DNA from: Clostridia bacterium
GTDB lineage: Bacteria; Bacillota; Clostridia; Oscillospirales; Acutalibacteraceae
NCBI GenBank assembly: GCA_024692685.1
Contig: JAILMJ010000108.1
Location: forward strand, 1 to 35,191
Reading direction: 5' to 3'
DNA: 35,191 nucleotides
Shown: positions 1 through 7,137 of the stretch, one piece after another
How the letters are laid out: the number at the start of each line of letters is the position of its first letter
Position numbering within the stretch: position 1 is the stretch's first letter
Translations under genes and position numbers: made by a program
Notes under the pieces: model-generated
Told to the model about the DNA's origin: nothing
What the model saw: only the letters and a program-made list of their open reading frames with translations
Databases searched by the model: none

Positions 1-2
1 CA

Positions 3-1037
3 AATGAATCAAGAGAAGAATCTATTAGTGAGACAAATGTAAACTCCGAATTATCTTATCTCGATTCTAACGATTTATCAAAAATGCGCTTCGTTGATTT
101 TGTAAGCAAATGGTTGATAACAAAAGAAAATGAGCATTCCGTAGCTGAAAACACTATTTCCTTTTATCAAAGCTTGTGTAACAATCATATAATTCCTTAC
201 TTTGATAAAACTGAATTAACAGTATCAGAAGTGAATTATTTGGAATTACAGAATTTTATCGATTATGAAAAGCGTGAAGGAAATGGTTTAAAAGGACAAA
301 GCGGATTGTCACCGGCTTCATTAAAAAGATTGAAAACAACATTGAAATTAATCTTCAAAGAAGCCAGAAAATTCAATTTAATAACTAACGACCCTTGTGA
401 ATTTGTGACAGTTCCAAAACAAAAACGCAGACTTCCTACATATTATAATGAAAATCAATTAAAGGAACTGTTTGAAAAAACAAAGGATGAGCAATTGTTT
501 CCTGTTATCTATCTTACTGTTTTGTATGGGTTGAGAAGAAGCGAAGTTCTTGGACTCAAGTGGGACAGTATAGACTTTGTAAATAAGACGGTAACAATTA
601 TGAGGGTAGTAGTTAGATTTGATGAAGTTATTGAAAAAGAGGATGTAAAAACCGAAAGCAGTTACAGAACATATCCACTTTCTGATGAAATCGAAAATCT
701 CCTCCTGCAAATAAAAGAGGAAGAGAATAGAAACAGGGAAAAATATGGTTCGTTTTATAAGGAAAACGGATATATATTTAAGTGGCCTGACGGAGATATA
801 TTTACCCCGGACTATATTTCCAGAAAGTTTTCATCACTGCTTAAAAAGAACAATTTACCTCATATAAGATTTCATGACCTTCGTCACAGCTGCGCAAGTT
901 TTTTAGTTTCAAAAGGCTTCCAGCTCAAGGATGTTCAGGAGTGGCTCGGTCACTCAGACATTGAAACTACGGCGAATATATATGCTCATTTAGATTTGCA
1001 AAGAAAGCGTGTTTTAATGCAATCAATGAAATTCTGA
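3..1037 (+). CDS. Tyrosine recombinase/integrase (5' end outside window)
   Basis: Site-specific recombinase that would insert and excise a mobile element. The frame is open from base 3 with no stop, so the ATG at 84 is probably internal and the true start lies left of the window; the residues before it form a Ser/Glu/Asn-rich linker, and an N-terminal arm-binding domain is probably missing from view. From base 84 come a SAM-like core-binding domain (about 100 residues) and a catalytic domain with all expected residues: Arg in YGLRRSEVLGL (near 530), the beta-hairpin Lys in VKTESSYRTYPL (near 650), HDLRH (near 880), LGHSDIETT (near 950) and the nucleophile Tyr in NIYAH (near 980). It reads toward tRNA-Pro(GGG) with a repeat cluster in between, the usual arrangement at the end of an integrative element or prophage. 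The family is certain; the type of element is not visible. Confidence 0.93.
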   Translation, partial: NESREESISETNVNSELSYLDSNDLSKMRFVDFVSKWLITKENEHSVAENTISFYQSLCNNHIIPYFDKTELTVSEVNYLELQNFIDYEKREGNGLKGQSGLSPASLKRLKTTLKLIFKEARKFNLITNDPCEFVTVPKQKRRLPTYYNENQLKELFEKTKDEQLFPVIYLTVLYGLRRSEVLGLKWDSIDFVNKTVTIMRVVVRFDEVIEKEDVKTESSYRTYPLSDEIENLLLQIKEEENRNREKYGSFYKENGYIFKWPDGDIFTPDYISRKFSSLLKKNNLPHIRFHDLRHSCASFLVSKGFQLKDVQEWLGHSDIETTANIYAHLDLQRKRVLMQSMKF

Positions 1038-1040
1038 GAT

Positions 1041-1184
1041 TTGGTAGAAAAGTTTGGTAGAAAACCGAAATAAATTTGGTAGAAAATGGACCCCTTTGAA
1101 ACCGTTTGATATCAAGGCTTGTAGGCCACGCTGAAGAAAATTTGGTAGAAAATTGGTAGAAATTTGGTAGAAATTTGGTAGAAA
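1041..1184. repeat. Seven direct repeats TTGGTAGAAA, helically phased
   Basis: The decamer TTGGTAGAAA starts at 1041, 1054, 1076, 1142, 1153, 1164 and 1175. Steps are 13, 22, 66, 11, 11 and 11 bases, so six of the seven copies share an 11-bp phase, about one turn of DNA per repeat. Most copies extend to ATTTGGTAGAAAA. The cluster begins four bases after the integrase stop and ends 76 bases before the CCA end of tRNA-Pro(GGG). The likely role, by inference from other tyrosine integrases, is arm-type binding sites for the integrase or its directionality factor near the attachment site. Confidence 0.8.
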
Positions 1185-1217
1185 ATAAGGCCTTTTCAGA
1201 GAAATTCAAAAGGGTAT

Positions 1218-1257
1218 AAAAAAGCGCTCAAACCCTTGATACATAAGGATTTGAGCG
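1218..1257 (-). terminator. Terminator of tRNA-Pro(GGG)
   Basis: Arms 1225-1232 and 1250-1257 (CGCTCAAA/TTTGAGCG) pair perfectly and continue, after one mismatch, for about five more base pairs. On the reverse strand the hairpin is followed by a T run (1218-1223). It starts directly after the CCA end of the tRNA. Confidence 0.85.
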
Positions 1258-1259
1258 GA

Positions 1260-1335
1260 TGGTCCGAGTGGCGAGACTTGAACTCACGGCCTCTTGACCC
1301 CCAGTCAAGCGCGCTCCCAACTGCGCCACACCCGG
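1260..1335 (-). tRNA. tRNA-Pro(GGG)
   Basis: A 76-nt cloverleaf with encoded CCA (1260-1262). The acceptor stem CCGGGTG/CACTCGG includes one G-T pair. The anticodon stem CTTGA/TCAAG holds loop CTGGGGG, giving anticodon GGG. The T arm GTGAG-TTCAAGT-CTCGC is normal. The integrase and repeat cluster lie beyond its 3' end, which is where tyrosine integrases usually insert; the gene itself looks intact. A second proline tRNA (CGG) lies at 21408-21483. Confidence 0.97.
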
Positions 1336-1359
1336 ATATATTATAAATTTACTTTCGTC

Positions 1360-1387
1360 ATTATATCACATTTTTTTATTTTGTCAA
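1360..1387 (-). promoter_or_regulatory. Promoter of tRNA-Pro(GGG)
   Basis: On the reverse strand: TTGACA (1382-1387), 16-bp spacer, TATAAT (1360-1365), with an extended -10 (TGATATAAT). It sits about 25 bases upstream of the tRNA 5' end. Confidence 0.85.
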
Positions 1388-1466
1388 GAAAATTGTACCA
1401 AACAATATTTACTAATACAATAAAAACCTTATTATTTATTATAAATTAATTATTTTCATAATGTTA

Positions 1467-1495
1467 TTTACAACATAAAACTATCGTGTTAATAT
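1467..1495 (+). promoter_or_regulatory. Candidate promoter of the ceramidase-like gene
   Basis: TTTACA (1467-1472), 17-bp spacer, TAATAT (1490-1495). Initiation near 1502 would place the ribosome binding site AAAGGAG (1501-1507) at the very start of the transcript, giving a leader of only about 14 nt. The sequence match is good, but the short leader leaves some doubt. Confidence 0.5.
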
Positions 1496-1515
1496 AATTG
1501 AAAGGAGTGATTCTG

Positions 1516-3336
1516 ATGAAGAGTATTAAAGTGAAAGTTTTAAGCGTTTGTCTTGCATTGATTATTGCTTTTTCCGGCGTTTCTTGTGTCGGCGCGTCTG
1601 CTGCCGATGCCGCTTCGTTTTTTACAAAGGCAGGAGTCAGTGCGTTGGAAGTAATTATAAGGGGAGTAATCGGAGGACTTTGCGCAATAGTTCCCGACAG
1701 TAAATCATTCAAAAAATTAAGCGATCACGTCTCCGAATATTTCTATACCGGTACGGATGAGTTGCTTTCTGTTCCTGCTGCCGATGCAAAATGGCAGCTT
1801 GGTTATGCTAAGGCTTCACTGGTTCCGGATGATGTTCTTGATAAAGATAAAGAATACTATCTCGGCGGTTTTATGACATTTGATAACGGTATGAATAATA
1901 AAATTGAAGAGATAATTGACGATATGCAAATCAGAGCAATTGCGGTTTCCGATAATTCCGGACGAGGTGTTTCTGTTTTCGCAAATGTTGACTGTATAGG
2001 CTTTTGCAACGGAGATATAAAAACAGTCAGAAAGTATTTTGAAGAAATATATGATACTTCAGATATTAATTCACTTAATATTACTTCTACTCATTGCCAC
2101 AGCTGTATTGACACACAGGGACTATGGACCAATCAATTCAAAAAAATCTTCGGAAATCTGGCAAAATCATATTTTCCGTTTCTTGAAAAGGACAGGGGAG
2201 TTAATACCGAGTGGCTTGACTGGGCCTGCCATATTATGGCAGAAACAATGAAGGATGCTGTTGAATCGATGACAGACGGCACGCTTACTTATGCCGTAAA
2301 ATCTTTGAACGAAGAATATTTCAGCAACAGAAACAGAAAATCAAGCACGAGTTTATGCAGAGATATGTCCAGATTTGTATTTACTCCTTCTGATTCCTCC
2401 AAAACGCCGACAATGATAGTAAACATTGCCGCTCATCCCGATGTCACCGGTCTTGCAACAAGCGATAAAGAGGATAACGGCAGACAGCTTTCAGGTGATT
2501 ATGTTTATTATCTTGGCGAACAAATTGAAAAAGGCGGATATAATTTTATGTTCGTGAACGGCGCCATAGCCGGAATTTATTATGGAAGAGGACTGTCAGG
2601 GGACGGCGTTGACCTTGAAAGAAGATATATGCAGGCTGAGAGATACGGCAGAGAAATGGGAAACATTGCTTTGAATCTCACGAAAACTTATGATGAAATC
2701 GATGCCGATTATCGTGACATAATTAACCGAGAAATTGCAGATGAAAAAGCAAAGAATCCTGATTTTGACGAGTCAAATTATACCGTTTGGTATGAAAACT
2801 GCGAATATAACCCCGAAACAAAAGCATATGATCTCAACTGGGAACCTGTTACAGAGGTAGAACTTGAACCGATATTCAATTTGACAATAAGAGAAGTTAA
2901 AATACCGGTCAGAAATCCTTTGATGAAACTTGTCGGTAAACTTGAACTTGTAAACTACAATGTTTATAAAGAAGGATTAACTTATTATATGTTCTCTGAA
3001 ATAGGTTATGCTCAGTTCGGTAAAGTTAAAGTTGCCATGATGCCCGGCGAAATTGTTCAGGATCTCGTTTACGGCGGAGGTTCATTAACCGCAGAAGGCT
3101 CATTCAAAGGAAAAGATTTCGGCCTTCCTTATATTAGACAGATTTTCGGTGAGGACACGATTTGCTTTGGCCTTTGCAACGATGCAATCGGGTATGTTGT
3201 TCCCGATAACGATTATTCGCTCGGAATTGTTGATGACCATTATCAGGAGTTGATTTCTTTGGGTGACAGAACCGCCTCATCAATTATGTCCGGTTTTGTA
3301 GATTTGGCTGAAGAATTAAATATTAATAATAACTGA
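1516..3336 (+). CDS. Secreted ceramidase-fold hydrolase
   Basis: About 606 residues, starting at the ATG 1516 because AAAGGAG lies 8 bases before it; an in-frame TTG at 1498 precedes that site and is unlikely. An N-terminal signal peptide (Lys-rich, then a hydrophobic stretch ending near GASAADA) points to export; a Cys in GVSC makes a lipoprotein possible, but the lipobox is poor. The body resembles the N-terminal domain of neutral/alkaline (non-lysosomal) ceramidases: STHCHSC (near residue 191) for STHTHSG, AAHPDVTG (near 304) for the second zinc His, SGDYVYYLGEQ (near 326), MPGEIV (near 508) for the zinc Glu, and NDAIGYVVPDNDY (near 554) for the zinc Tyr region. The Ser of the family's GDVSPN nucleophile motif is not seen; NGAIAG stands where it is expected. 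Fold fairly sure, substrate uncertain. Confidence 0.72.
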   Translation: MKSIKVKVLSVCLALIIAFSGVSCVGASAADAASFFTKAGVSALEVIIRGVIGGLCAIVPDSKSFKKLSDHVSEYFYTGTDELLSVPAADAKWQLGYAKASLVPDDVLDKDKEYYLGGFMTFDNGMNNKIEEIIDDMQIRAIAVSDNSGRGVSVFANVDCIGFCNGDIKTVRKYFEEIYDTSDINSLNITSTHCHSCIDTQGLWTNQFKKIFGNLAKSYFPFLEKDRGVNTEWLDWACHIMAETMKDAVESMTDGTLTYAVKSLNEEYFSNRNRKSSTSLCRDMSRFVFTPSDSSKTPTMIVNIAAHPDVTGLATSDKEDNGRQLSGDYVYYLGEQIEKGGYNFMFVNGAIAGIYYGRGLSGDGVDLERRYMQAERYGREMGNIALNLTKTYDEIDADYRDIINREIADEKAKNPDFDESNYTVWYENCEYNPETKAYDLNWEPVTEVELEPIFNLTIREVKIPVRNPLMKLVGKLELVNYNVYKEGLTYYMFSEIGYAQFGKVKVAMMPGEIVQDLVYGGGSLTAEGSFKGKDFGLPYIRQIFGEDTICFGLCNDAIGYVVPDNDYSLGIVDDHYQELISLGDRTASSIMSGFVDLAEELNINNN

Positions 3337-3342
3337 TTAAAT

Positions 3343-3378
3343 AATCCTCTCCGGATAAATCTTTCCGGAGAGGATTTT
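3343..3378. terminator. Terminator between convergent genes
   Basis: Perfect 13-bp stem, arms 3343-3355 and 3364-3376 (CCTCTCCGGA core), 8-nt loop, T run to 3378 on the forward strand. On the reverse strand the tail is weaker (TTATTT), so it probably serves both the ceramidase-like gene and the convergent ECF gene. Confidence 0.9.
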
Positions 3379-3380
3379 CA

Positions 3381-4010
3381 CTATTTGATTTTGCTTTTGA
3401 TAAATTTTGATAAGGGTTTATAAATAATAAAGCACAGTATCGAATCGACTATTCCCTTGACGAAAGTAAACGGAACATTGAAAATCAAAAGACAGTTAAA
3501 TAAAGCGTTTCCGGTTGGGATTTTTGATACAGACCCGAGTATTTCAGTGTACATTCCGATTATAGCTTCAAGCGGAAGTTTGTAAAACTTAACATAAGCA
3601 GGATAAACAAGAAAATAGTTTAACGGTAACGATAATAAACCCATTGAAAGTGCACCGCAAATGCATGCAATTAAAGCGGTTTTCTTGTTTTTATTTGATT
3701 TATAAATAAATCCGGCTACTATGCAGAATGCTGATCCTAACAGGAAATTGCTCAGTTCGCCTATAAATGCGCTTGAAGTTCCTTTTATTAATATATGCAG
3801 CAAATTCTTAATCAGTTCAATCAAAACGCCGTAAAACGGCCCTAAAATGAAACTGCCGAAAAGCGCAGGAAGGTCTGAAACATCAAATTTTATAAAAGCG
3901 GGAATTAATGCCGGTATGGGAAATTCAACAAACATTAAAATAAAAGCTATAGCGCTTAACATACCGGTCATAGTAATCTTATAAATTTTGATTTGCTTAG
4001 CAGTCATCAT
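3381..4010 (-). CDS. ECF transporter S component, RibU-like (riboflavin uptake)
   Basis: A 209-residue integral membrane protein with about six hydrophobic segments. It is the substrate-binding S component of an energy-coupling factor transporter and works with a shared EcfA-EcfA'-EcfT module, which is not in this window. The length and the motifs (KFDVSDLPALFGSFILGP, LIKNLLH) fit the S-component family; the FMN riboswitch just upstream (4073-4180) makes riboflavin the likely substrate, so ribU would be a fair name. Two adjacent ATGs (4008-4010 and 4005-4007) follow GGAGG at 4014-4018; the second has the better spacing (6 nt), so the protein may start one residue later. It is transcribed alone and ends at the shared hairpin 3343-3378. 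Confidence 0.87.
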   Translation of the reverse strand: MMTAKQIKIYKITMTGMLSAIAFILMFVEFPIPALIPAFIKFDVSDLPALFGSFILGPFYGVLIELIKNLLHILIKGTSSAFIGELSNFLLGSAFCIVAGFIYKSNKNKKTALIACICGALSMGLLSLPLNYFLVYPAYVKFYKLPLEAIIGMYTEILGSVSKIPTGNALFNCLLIFNVPFTFVKGIVDSILCFIIYKPLSKFIKSKIK

Positions 4011-4022
4011 AAACCTCCAAAT

Positions 4023-4051
4023 AAAAAATGCTCCGTATCTTTACGGAGCAT
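4023..4051 (-). terminator. Riboswitch-controlled attenuator before the ECF gene
   Basis: A 10-bp perfect stem ATGCTCCGTA/TACGGAGCAT (4042-4051 and 4028-4037) with a 4-nt loop, followed on the reverse strand by a T6 run (4023-4028). It lies between the FMN aptamer and the ribosome binding site, so it fits transcription termination when FMN is bound. Confidence 0.9.
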
Positions 4052-4072
4052 AATAATTCATACATAAGTATA

Positions 4073-4180
4073 AATTCTCTATCATCCGGACTATACCGTC
4101 GGTTACGGAATTACACCGTATCAGCCTGTCGGCTCGTGGACTTTACCACCGGTGAGGACTTTCACCTCGCCCCGAGAACA
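4073..4180 (-). ncRNA. FMN riboswitch (RFN element)
   Basis: On the reverse strand the segment has the conserved RFN blocks in order: TTCTCGGGGCGAGGTGAAA, then ACCGGTGGTAAAGTCC, then CGAGCC with GACAGGCTGATACGG, GTAATTCCG, ACCGACGGTATAGTCCGGATG and closing GAGAA that pairs with TTCTC in P1. It is followed by an intrinsic terminator and the RibU-like gene. High FMN should stop transcription before the gene. Confidence 0.96.
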
Positions 4181-4185
4181 TACAG

Positions 4186-4213
4186 ATTATATCACATTAT
4201 TATGTTTTGTCAA
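4186..4213 (-). promoter_or_regulatory. Promoter of the FMN-riboswitch transcript
   Basis: On the reverse strand: TTGACA (4208-4213), 16-bp spacer, TATAAT (4186-4191), extended -10 TGATATAAT. The stretch AATGTGATATAAT is identical to that in the tRNA-Pro(GGG) promoter. The start would fall just before the aptamer. Confidence 0.85.
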
Positions 4214-4270
4214 TGATATTTTAGATACAAGCGAAATTTCAATTTTTAAAAAAATATAATGAGATTCTGT

Positions 4271-5650
4271 TTAAGTGTGATTGTGCTTTATTTCAATTTC
4301 TGATTTTATACTGTTCCATTTTTCACCGTGAAGGGGATACCATTTTAATGAAACTGCTGTGATAATAAGAAGAAGCGCGGGAATTGCCATCCAGGCAACA
4401 AGTATTCCCTGTTTAGCTGTCTCGCTTTGTGCGCCGACTGACGCGCTGTTATAACCGAATAAAGATATAATTTCAACAAAAGCGGCATTTGATAAACTGA
4501 TTGCCGGTTTTGTAATAAAACTGTTTACACCGGCATACATTCCTTCTCTTCTTTGGCCGAATTTATGCTCGTCATAATCAATTACATCTCCGTTCATAAT
4601 CGGCACCAGATACATACCGCCTGCAAATCCCAGACCAGCAAGGAAAAAACCCGCAACTGCAACAGGGAATATTTTACCGAAAAACACCATAGCTGTAGCT
4701 CCGGAAGCAAAAAGAATACACATAATTAAAATGCATTTGCGAACACCCCAGGGTTTTAAACGGTTCATCCAGGTCAATAAACCGAGAACCGCACCGATAC
4801 CCAGCGCCCCATAGGCTACCGGCATCAGATTATTTCCGAATTCGGTAAAATAATAATTAACACCCTGTAACAGATTTGTTTGTATAAATATTACGGAAAA
4901 ACTTAACACCTCAAATACGATAAAACTTTTGTTTTTAAAGCAATATGCAATACTTTTGAAAATATTCATGCTGTCATCCGGAGGGGTTGTCACTTTTTCT
5001 TTGATAAAAAATGTTGAAGAAAATATAATAATAAAAGCAAGTATACCGATACAAGATACAATAACTCTGAACTTTGTCGCAGGTTCGCCCGGTTTTGGTT
5101 GGATAAGAGGAACGACCACAAGAGGGAATGCAAGCGAAATAATGCTGAAACAGATTTTCCATATAAAGATGTTACTTCTTGCTTTATTTGATACAGCCAT
5201 AGTATAAGGCAAAACATAAAGCGATGTAGCAATGGCGGTATAAAGTGTATCAAACAAAAATAACGCAGCAAGCAACTGAATAAACATAGAAATCTGGCCC
5301 GAACCAATCGGCCATTTAAACCATGTAATAATAAAAAACAATGAATAGAATAAAGAACCATATCTGATATAAGGTAATCTTCTGCCGATTTTTGACTTTG
5401 TTTTGTCAGATATATAACCAAATAACGGATCATTTACCGCATTCCATATACCGAATATAATCCAAGCAAGGCTTGAATAATGCTTGTCAAGTCCCCAATA
5501 AGTAGTAAAGAAATAGGTAAGAGCTCCTGCCGTCATTAGTGAGTTTAATATACCGCATGTACAATCTGCAGCGCTGAGATAGAATTTGCTTATTTTGGGA
5601 ACTGTTTCTTTTGTTGTTACAGGTGAGTAATTATTTTTTAATTCTTCCAT
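4271..5650 (-). CDS. GPH-family (MelB-like) sugar:cation symporter
   Basis: 459 residues with about twelve membrane segments. The glycoside-pentoside-hexuronide family signature is present near residue 70: NDPLFGYISDKTKSKIGRRLPYI carries the Asn-Asp pair used for cation and sugar binding and the GxxSD-K-GRRRP-type loop. The later loop GDVIDYDEHKFGQRREGMYAG (near 355) is typical of the family as well. It imports a sugar or glycoside with Na+ or H+; the exact substrate cannot be read. The ATG at 5648-5650 follows a GAGG about 8 bases upstream. It appears monocistronic with its own promoter (5686-5713). I see no clear hairpin after its stop; the next signal is the promoter of the FMN leader. Confidence 0.9.
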   Translation of the reverse strand: MEELKNNYSPVTTKETVPKISKFYLSAADCTCGILNSLMTAGALTYFFTTYWGLDKHYSSLAWIIFGIWNAVNDPLFGYISDKTKSKIGRRLPYIRYGSLFYSLFFIITWFKWPIGSGQISMFIQLLAALFLFDTLYTAIATSLYVLPYTMAVSNKARSNIFIWKICFSIISLAFPLVVVPLIQPKPGEPATKFRVIVSCIGILAFIIIFSSTFFIKEKVTTPPDDSMNIFKSIAYCFKNKSFIVFEVLSFSVIFIQTNLLQGVNYYFTEFGNNLMPVAYGALGIGAVLGLLTWMNRLKPWGVRKCILIMCILFASGATAMVFFGKIFPVAVAGFFLAGLGFAGGMYLVPIMNGDVIDYDEHKFGQRREGMYAGVNSFITKPAISLSNAAFVEIISLFGYNSASVGAQSETAKQGILVAWMAIPALLLIITAVSLKWYPLHGEKWNSIKSEIEIKHNHT

Positions 5651-5685
5651 ATCTTTATCCTCATAAACAATTATTCAGTATTTGA

Positions 5686-5713
5686 ATTATATCATATATA
5701 AAAAACTATAACA
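5686..5713 (-). promoter_or_regulatory. Promoter of the GPH symporter gene
   Basis: On the reverse strand: TTGTTA (5708-5713), 16-bp spacer, TATAAT (5686-5691) with a TGA-extended -10. The start lies about 30 bases upstream of the ATG. Confidence 0.65.
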
Positions 5714-5846
5714 ATATGAAATAACAGGATGTGCTTTATGTTGACTAAAAAAAATTGCCATGATAAAATAAGATAATCGGTAGTTATTATAGAATATGGC
5801 CGGGAAATAAATCAATTAGTAACATTCATCTGTTGGCAAAACAAAT

Positions 5847-5877
5847 AGTACCGCAAGATATTTTACCTTGCAGTACT
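5847..5877 (-). terminator. Terminator of the tRNA-Thr/tRNA-Tyr transcript
   Basis: An 11-bp stem on the reverse strand, arms 5867-5877 and 5847-5857, with one G-T pair, followed by ATTTGTTTT. It lies directly after the CCA end of tRNA-Tyr. Confidence 0.8.
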
Positions 5878-5881
5878 ATAA

Positions 5882-5966
<85 letters not shown>

Positions 5967-5998
5967 ATATATTCTATTTAATTCCGCAGTACTCAGAA

Positions 5999-6074
5999 TG
6001 GAGCTGGTGGACGGACTCGAACCCCCGACCTGCTGATTACAAATCAGCTGCTCTACCAACTGAGCTACACCAGC
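5999..6074 (-). tRNA. tRNA-Thr(TGT)
   Basis: 76-nt cloverleaf with encoded CCA (5999-6001). Acceptor GCTGGTG/CACCAGC, D arm AGCTCAGTTGGTAGAGC, anticodon stem CTGAT/ATCAG with anticodon TGT, T arm CGGGG-TTCGAGT-CCGTC (imperfect). It heads a two-tRNA transcript with tRNA-Tyr. Confidence 0.97.
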
Positions 6075-6089
6075 ACGGAACGCTCATAT

Positions 6090-6118
6090 AATATATCATA
6101 AAGTGTTTGTTCAGTCAA
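6090..6118 (-). promoter_or_regulatory. Promoter of tRNA-Thr/tRNA-Tyr
   Basis: On the reverse strand: TTGACT (6113-6118), 17-bp spacer, TATATT (6090-6095), again with TGA before the -10. The start falls a few bases before the tRNA-Thr 5' end. Confidence 0.85.
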
Positions 6119-6135
6119 GCACTTTTTTGAAAAAA

Positions 6136-6164
6136 TTGAAAATAAGAATGATTGTGAATATACA
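6136..6164 (+). promoter_or_regulatory. Promoter of the D-2-hydroxyacid dehydrogenase gene
   Basis: TTGAAA (6136-6141), 17-bp spacer, TATACA (6159-6164). The start would be near 6171, just before AAGGAG (6173-6178). Confidence 0.55.
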
Positions 6165-6189
6165 TTGCTAATAAGGAGTTGTTTATATT

Positions 6190-7137
6190 ATGAAAATTGT
6201 TGTATTAGATGGATTTGCTGAAAATCCCGGTGATTTGAGCTGGGATTGGTTAGGTGAATACGGTCAGTTTGCAGTATACGAAAGAACAAACGCAGATCAG
6301 ATATATGAAAGAAGCAAGGACTCCGATATTATTCTAACCAACAAAACTCCTCTTAATGAAGAAATACTGAAAAAACTAAATAATCTTAAATTTATTGAAC
6401 TTCTGAGTACAGGATTCAATATAATAGATATTGATTATTGCAAAGCCAACAGTATTCCCGTTTCCAATATTCCTACATACAGTACTGAAGCGGTTGCGCA
6501 GTGCGTTTTTGCTCATATACTTGATTACACAAATCAGGTTCATGTTCATAGTAATTCGGTTCATAACGGCGACTGGTCAACAAGCCTTGATTTTTCCTAT
6601 ACCGTTAAACCGATATACGAACTTAATAAAAAGACAATCGGTATAATCGGTTTCGGGAAAATAGGCAAAGCAGTATCAAAAATTGCCAAATCTTTCGGAA
6701 TGAATGTTCTGGTTTATACCAATCATCCGATACCGATTCCCGATGTTGAATTTACAGATTTAGATAATTTGCTTAAGAGTTCTGATTTTGTGACTTTGCA
6801 TTGTCCTTTGACACAGAAGACAATCGGACTTGTAAATAAGGATTTTCTTAGTAAAATGAAAAATACCGCTATGCTCATCAATACTTCAAGAGGGCCGGTG
6901 GTTGATGAGAGCGCACTTGCTCAAGCTCTTAAAGATGGAACAATAGCGGCAGCAGGCCTTGATGTTATGTGTAAGGAACCGCCGGAAGAGGGGAATCCTC
7001 TATTCGGCCTTGAAAACTGTTCTATTACGCCTCATATAGCGTGGGCGGGATTTGAAACCAGAAAAAGACTTATGGAAATATGCAAAGAAAATGTTAAAGC
7101 GTTTATCAACGGGAACCCTGTAAATACTGTCTGTTAA
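6190..7137 (+). CDS. D-2-hydroxyacid dehydrogenase (hydroxypyruvate reductase-like)
   Basis: 315-residue NAD(P)-dependent oxidoreductase that interconverts a 2-oxoacid and a D-2-hydroxyacid in the cytoplasm. It has the split catalytic domain and a central Rossmann fold with GFGKIG (near residue 155). The family residues are present: Arg in NTSRGPVVDE (near 237), Glu in CKEPPEEGNPLF (near 266) and His in ITPHIAWAG (near 283). Overall it is closest in look to glycerate dehydrogenase/hydroxypyruvate reductase (HprA type), but related enzymes act on lactate, phosphoglycerate or phosphonates, so the substrate is not fixed. ATG 6190 follows AAGGAG by 11 bases. Its TAA abuts, without a gap, the stop codon of the convergent epimerase gene. 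Confidence 0.9.
   Translation: MKIVVLDGFAENPGDLSWDWLGEYGQFAVYERTNADQIYERSKDSDIILTNKTPLNEEILKKLNNLKFIELLSTGFNIIDIDYCKANSIPVSNIPTYSTEAVAQCVFAHILDYTNQVHVHSNSVHNGDWSTSLDFSYTVKPIYELNKKTIGIIGFGKIGKAVSKIAKSFGMNVLVYTNHPIPIPDVEFTDLDNLLKSSDFVTLHCPLTQKTIGLVNKDFLSKMKNTAMLINTSRGPVVDESALAQALKDGTIAAAGLDVMCKEPPEEGNPLFGLENCSITPHIAWAGFETRKRLMEICKENVKAFINGNPVNTVC

Noticed and set aside
967..1209. An 80-residue reverse-strand reading frame with repeated FSTKF/FYQ units
   Set aside because: The repeats in the peptide come only from the TTGGTAGAAA DNA repeats, and the frame overlaps the integrase end; no ribosome binding site.
1038..1260. CRISPR array behind the integrase
   Set aside because: Repeat unit is only 10-14 bases, and the copies are adjacent or irregular with no uniform unique spacers.
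4990..5433. Reverse-strand 147-residue reading frame inside the symporter gene
   Set aside because: It is on the same strand in a shifted frame of a well-supported membrane protein gene, with no initiation signal.
5700..5846. A small gene between the symporter promoter and the tRNA terminator
   Set aside because: AT-rich with no frame preceded by a ribosome binding site.
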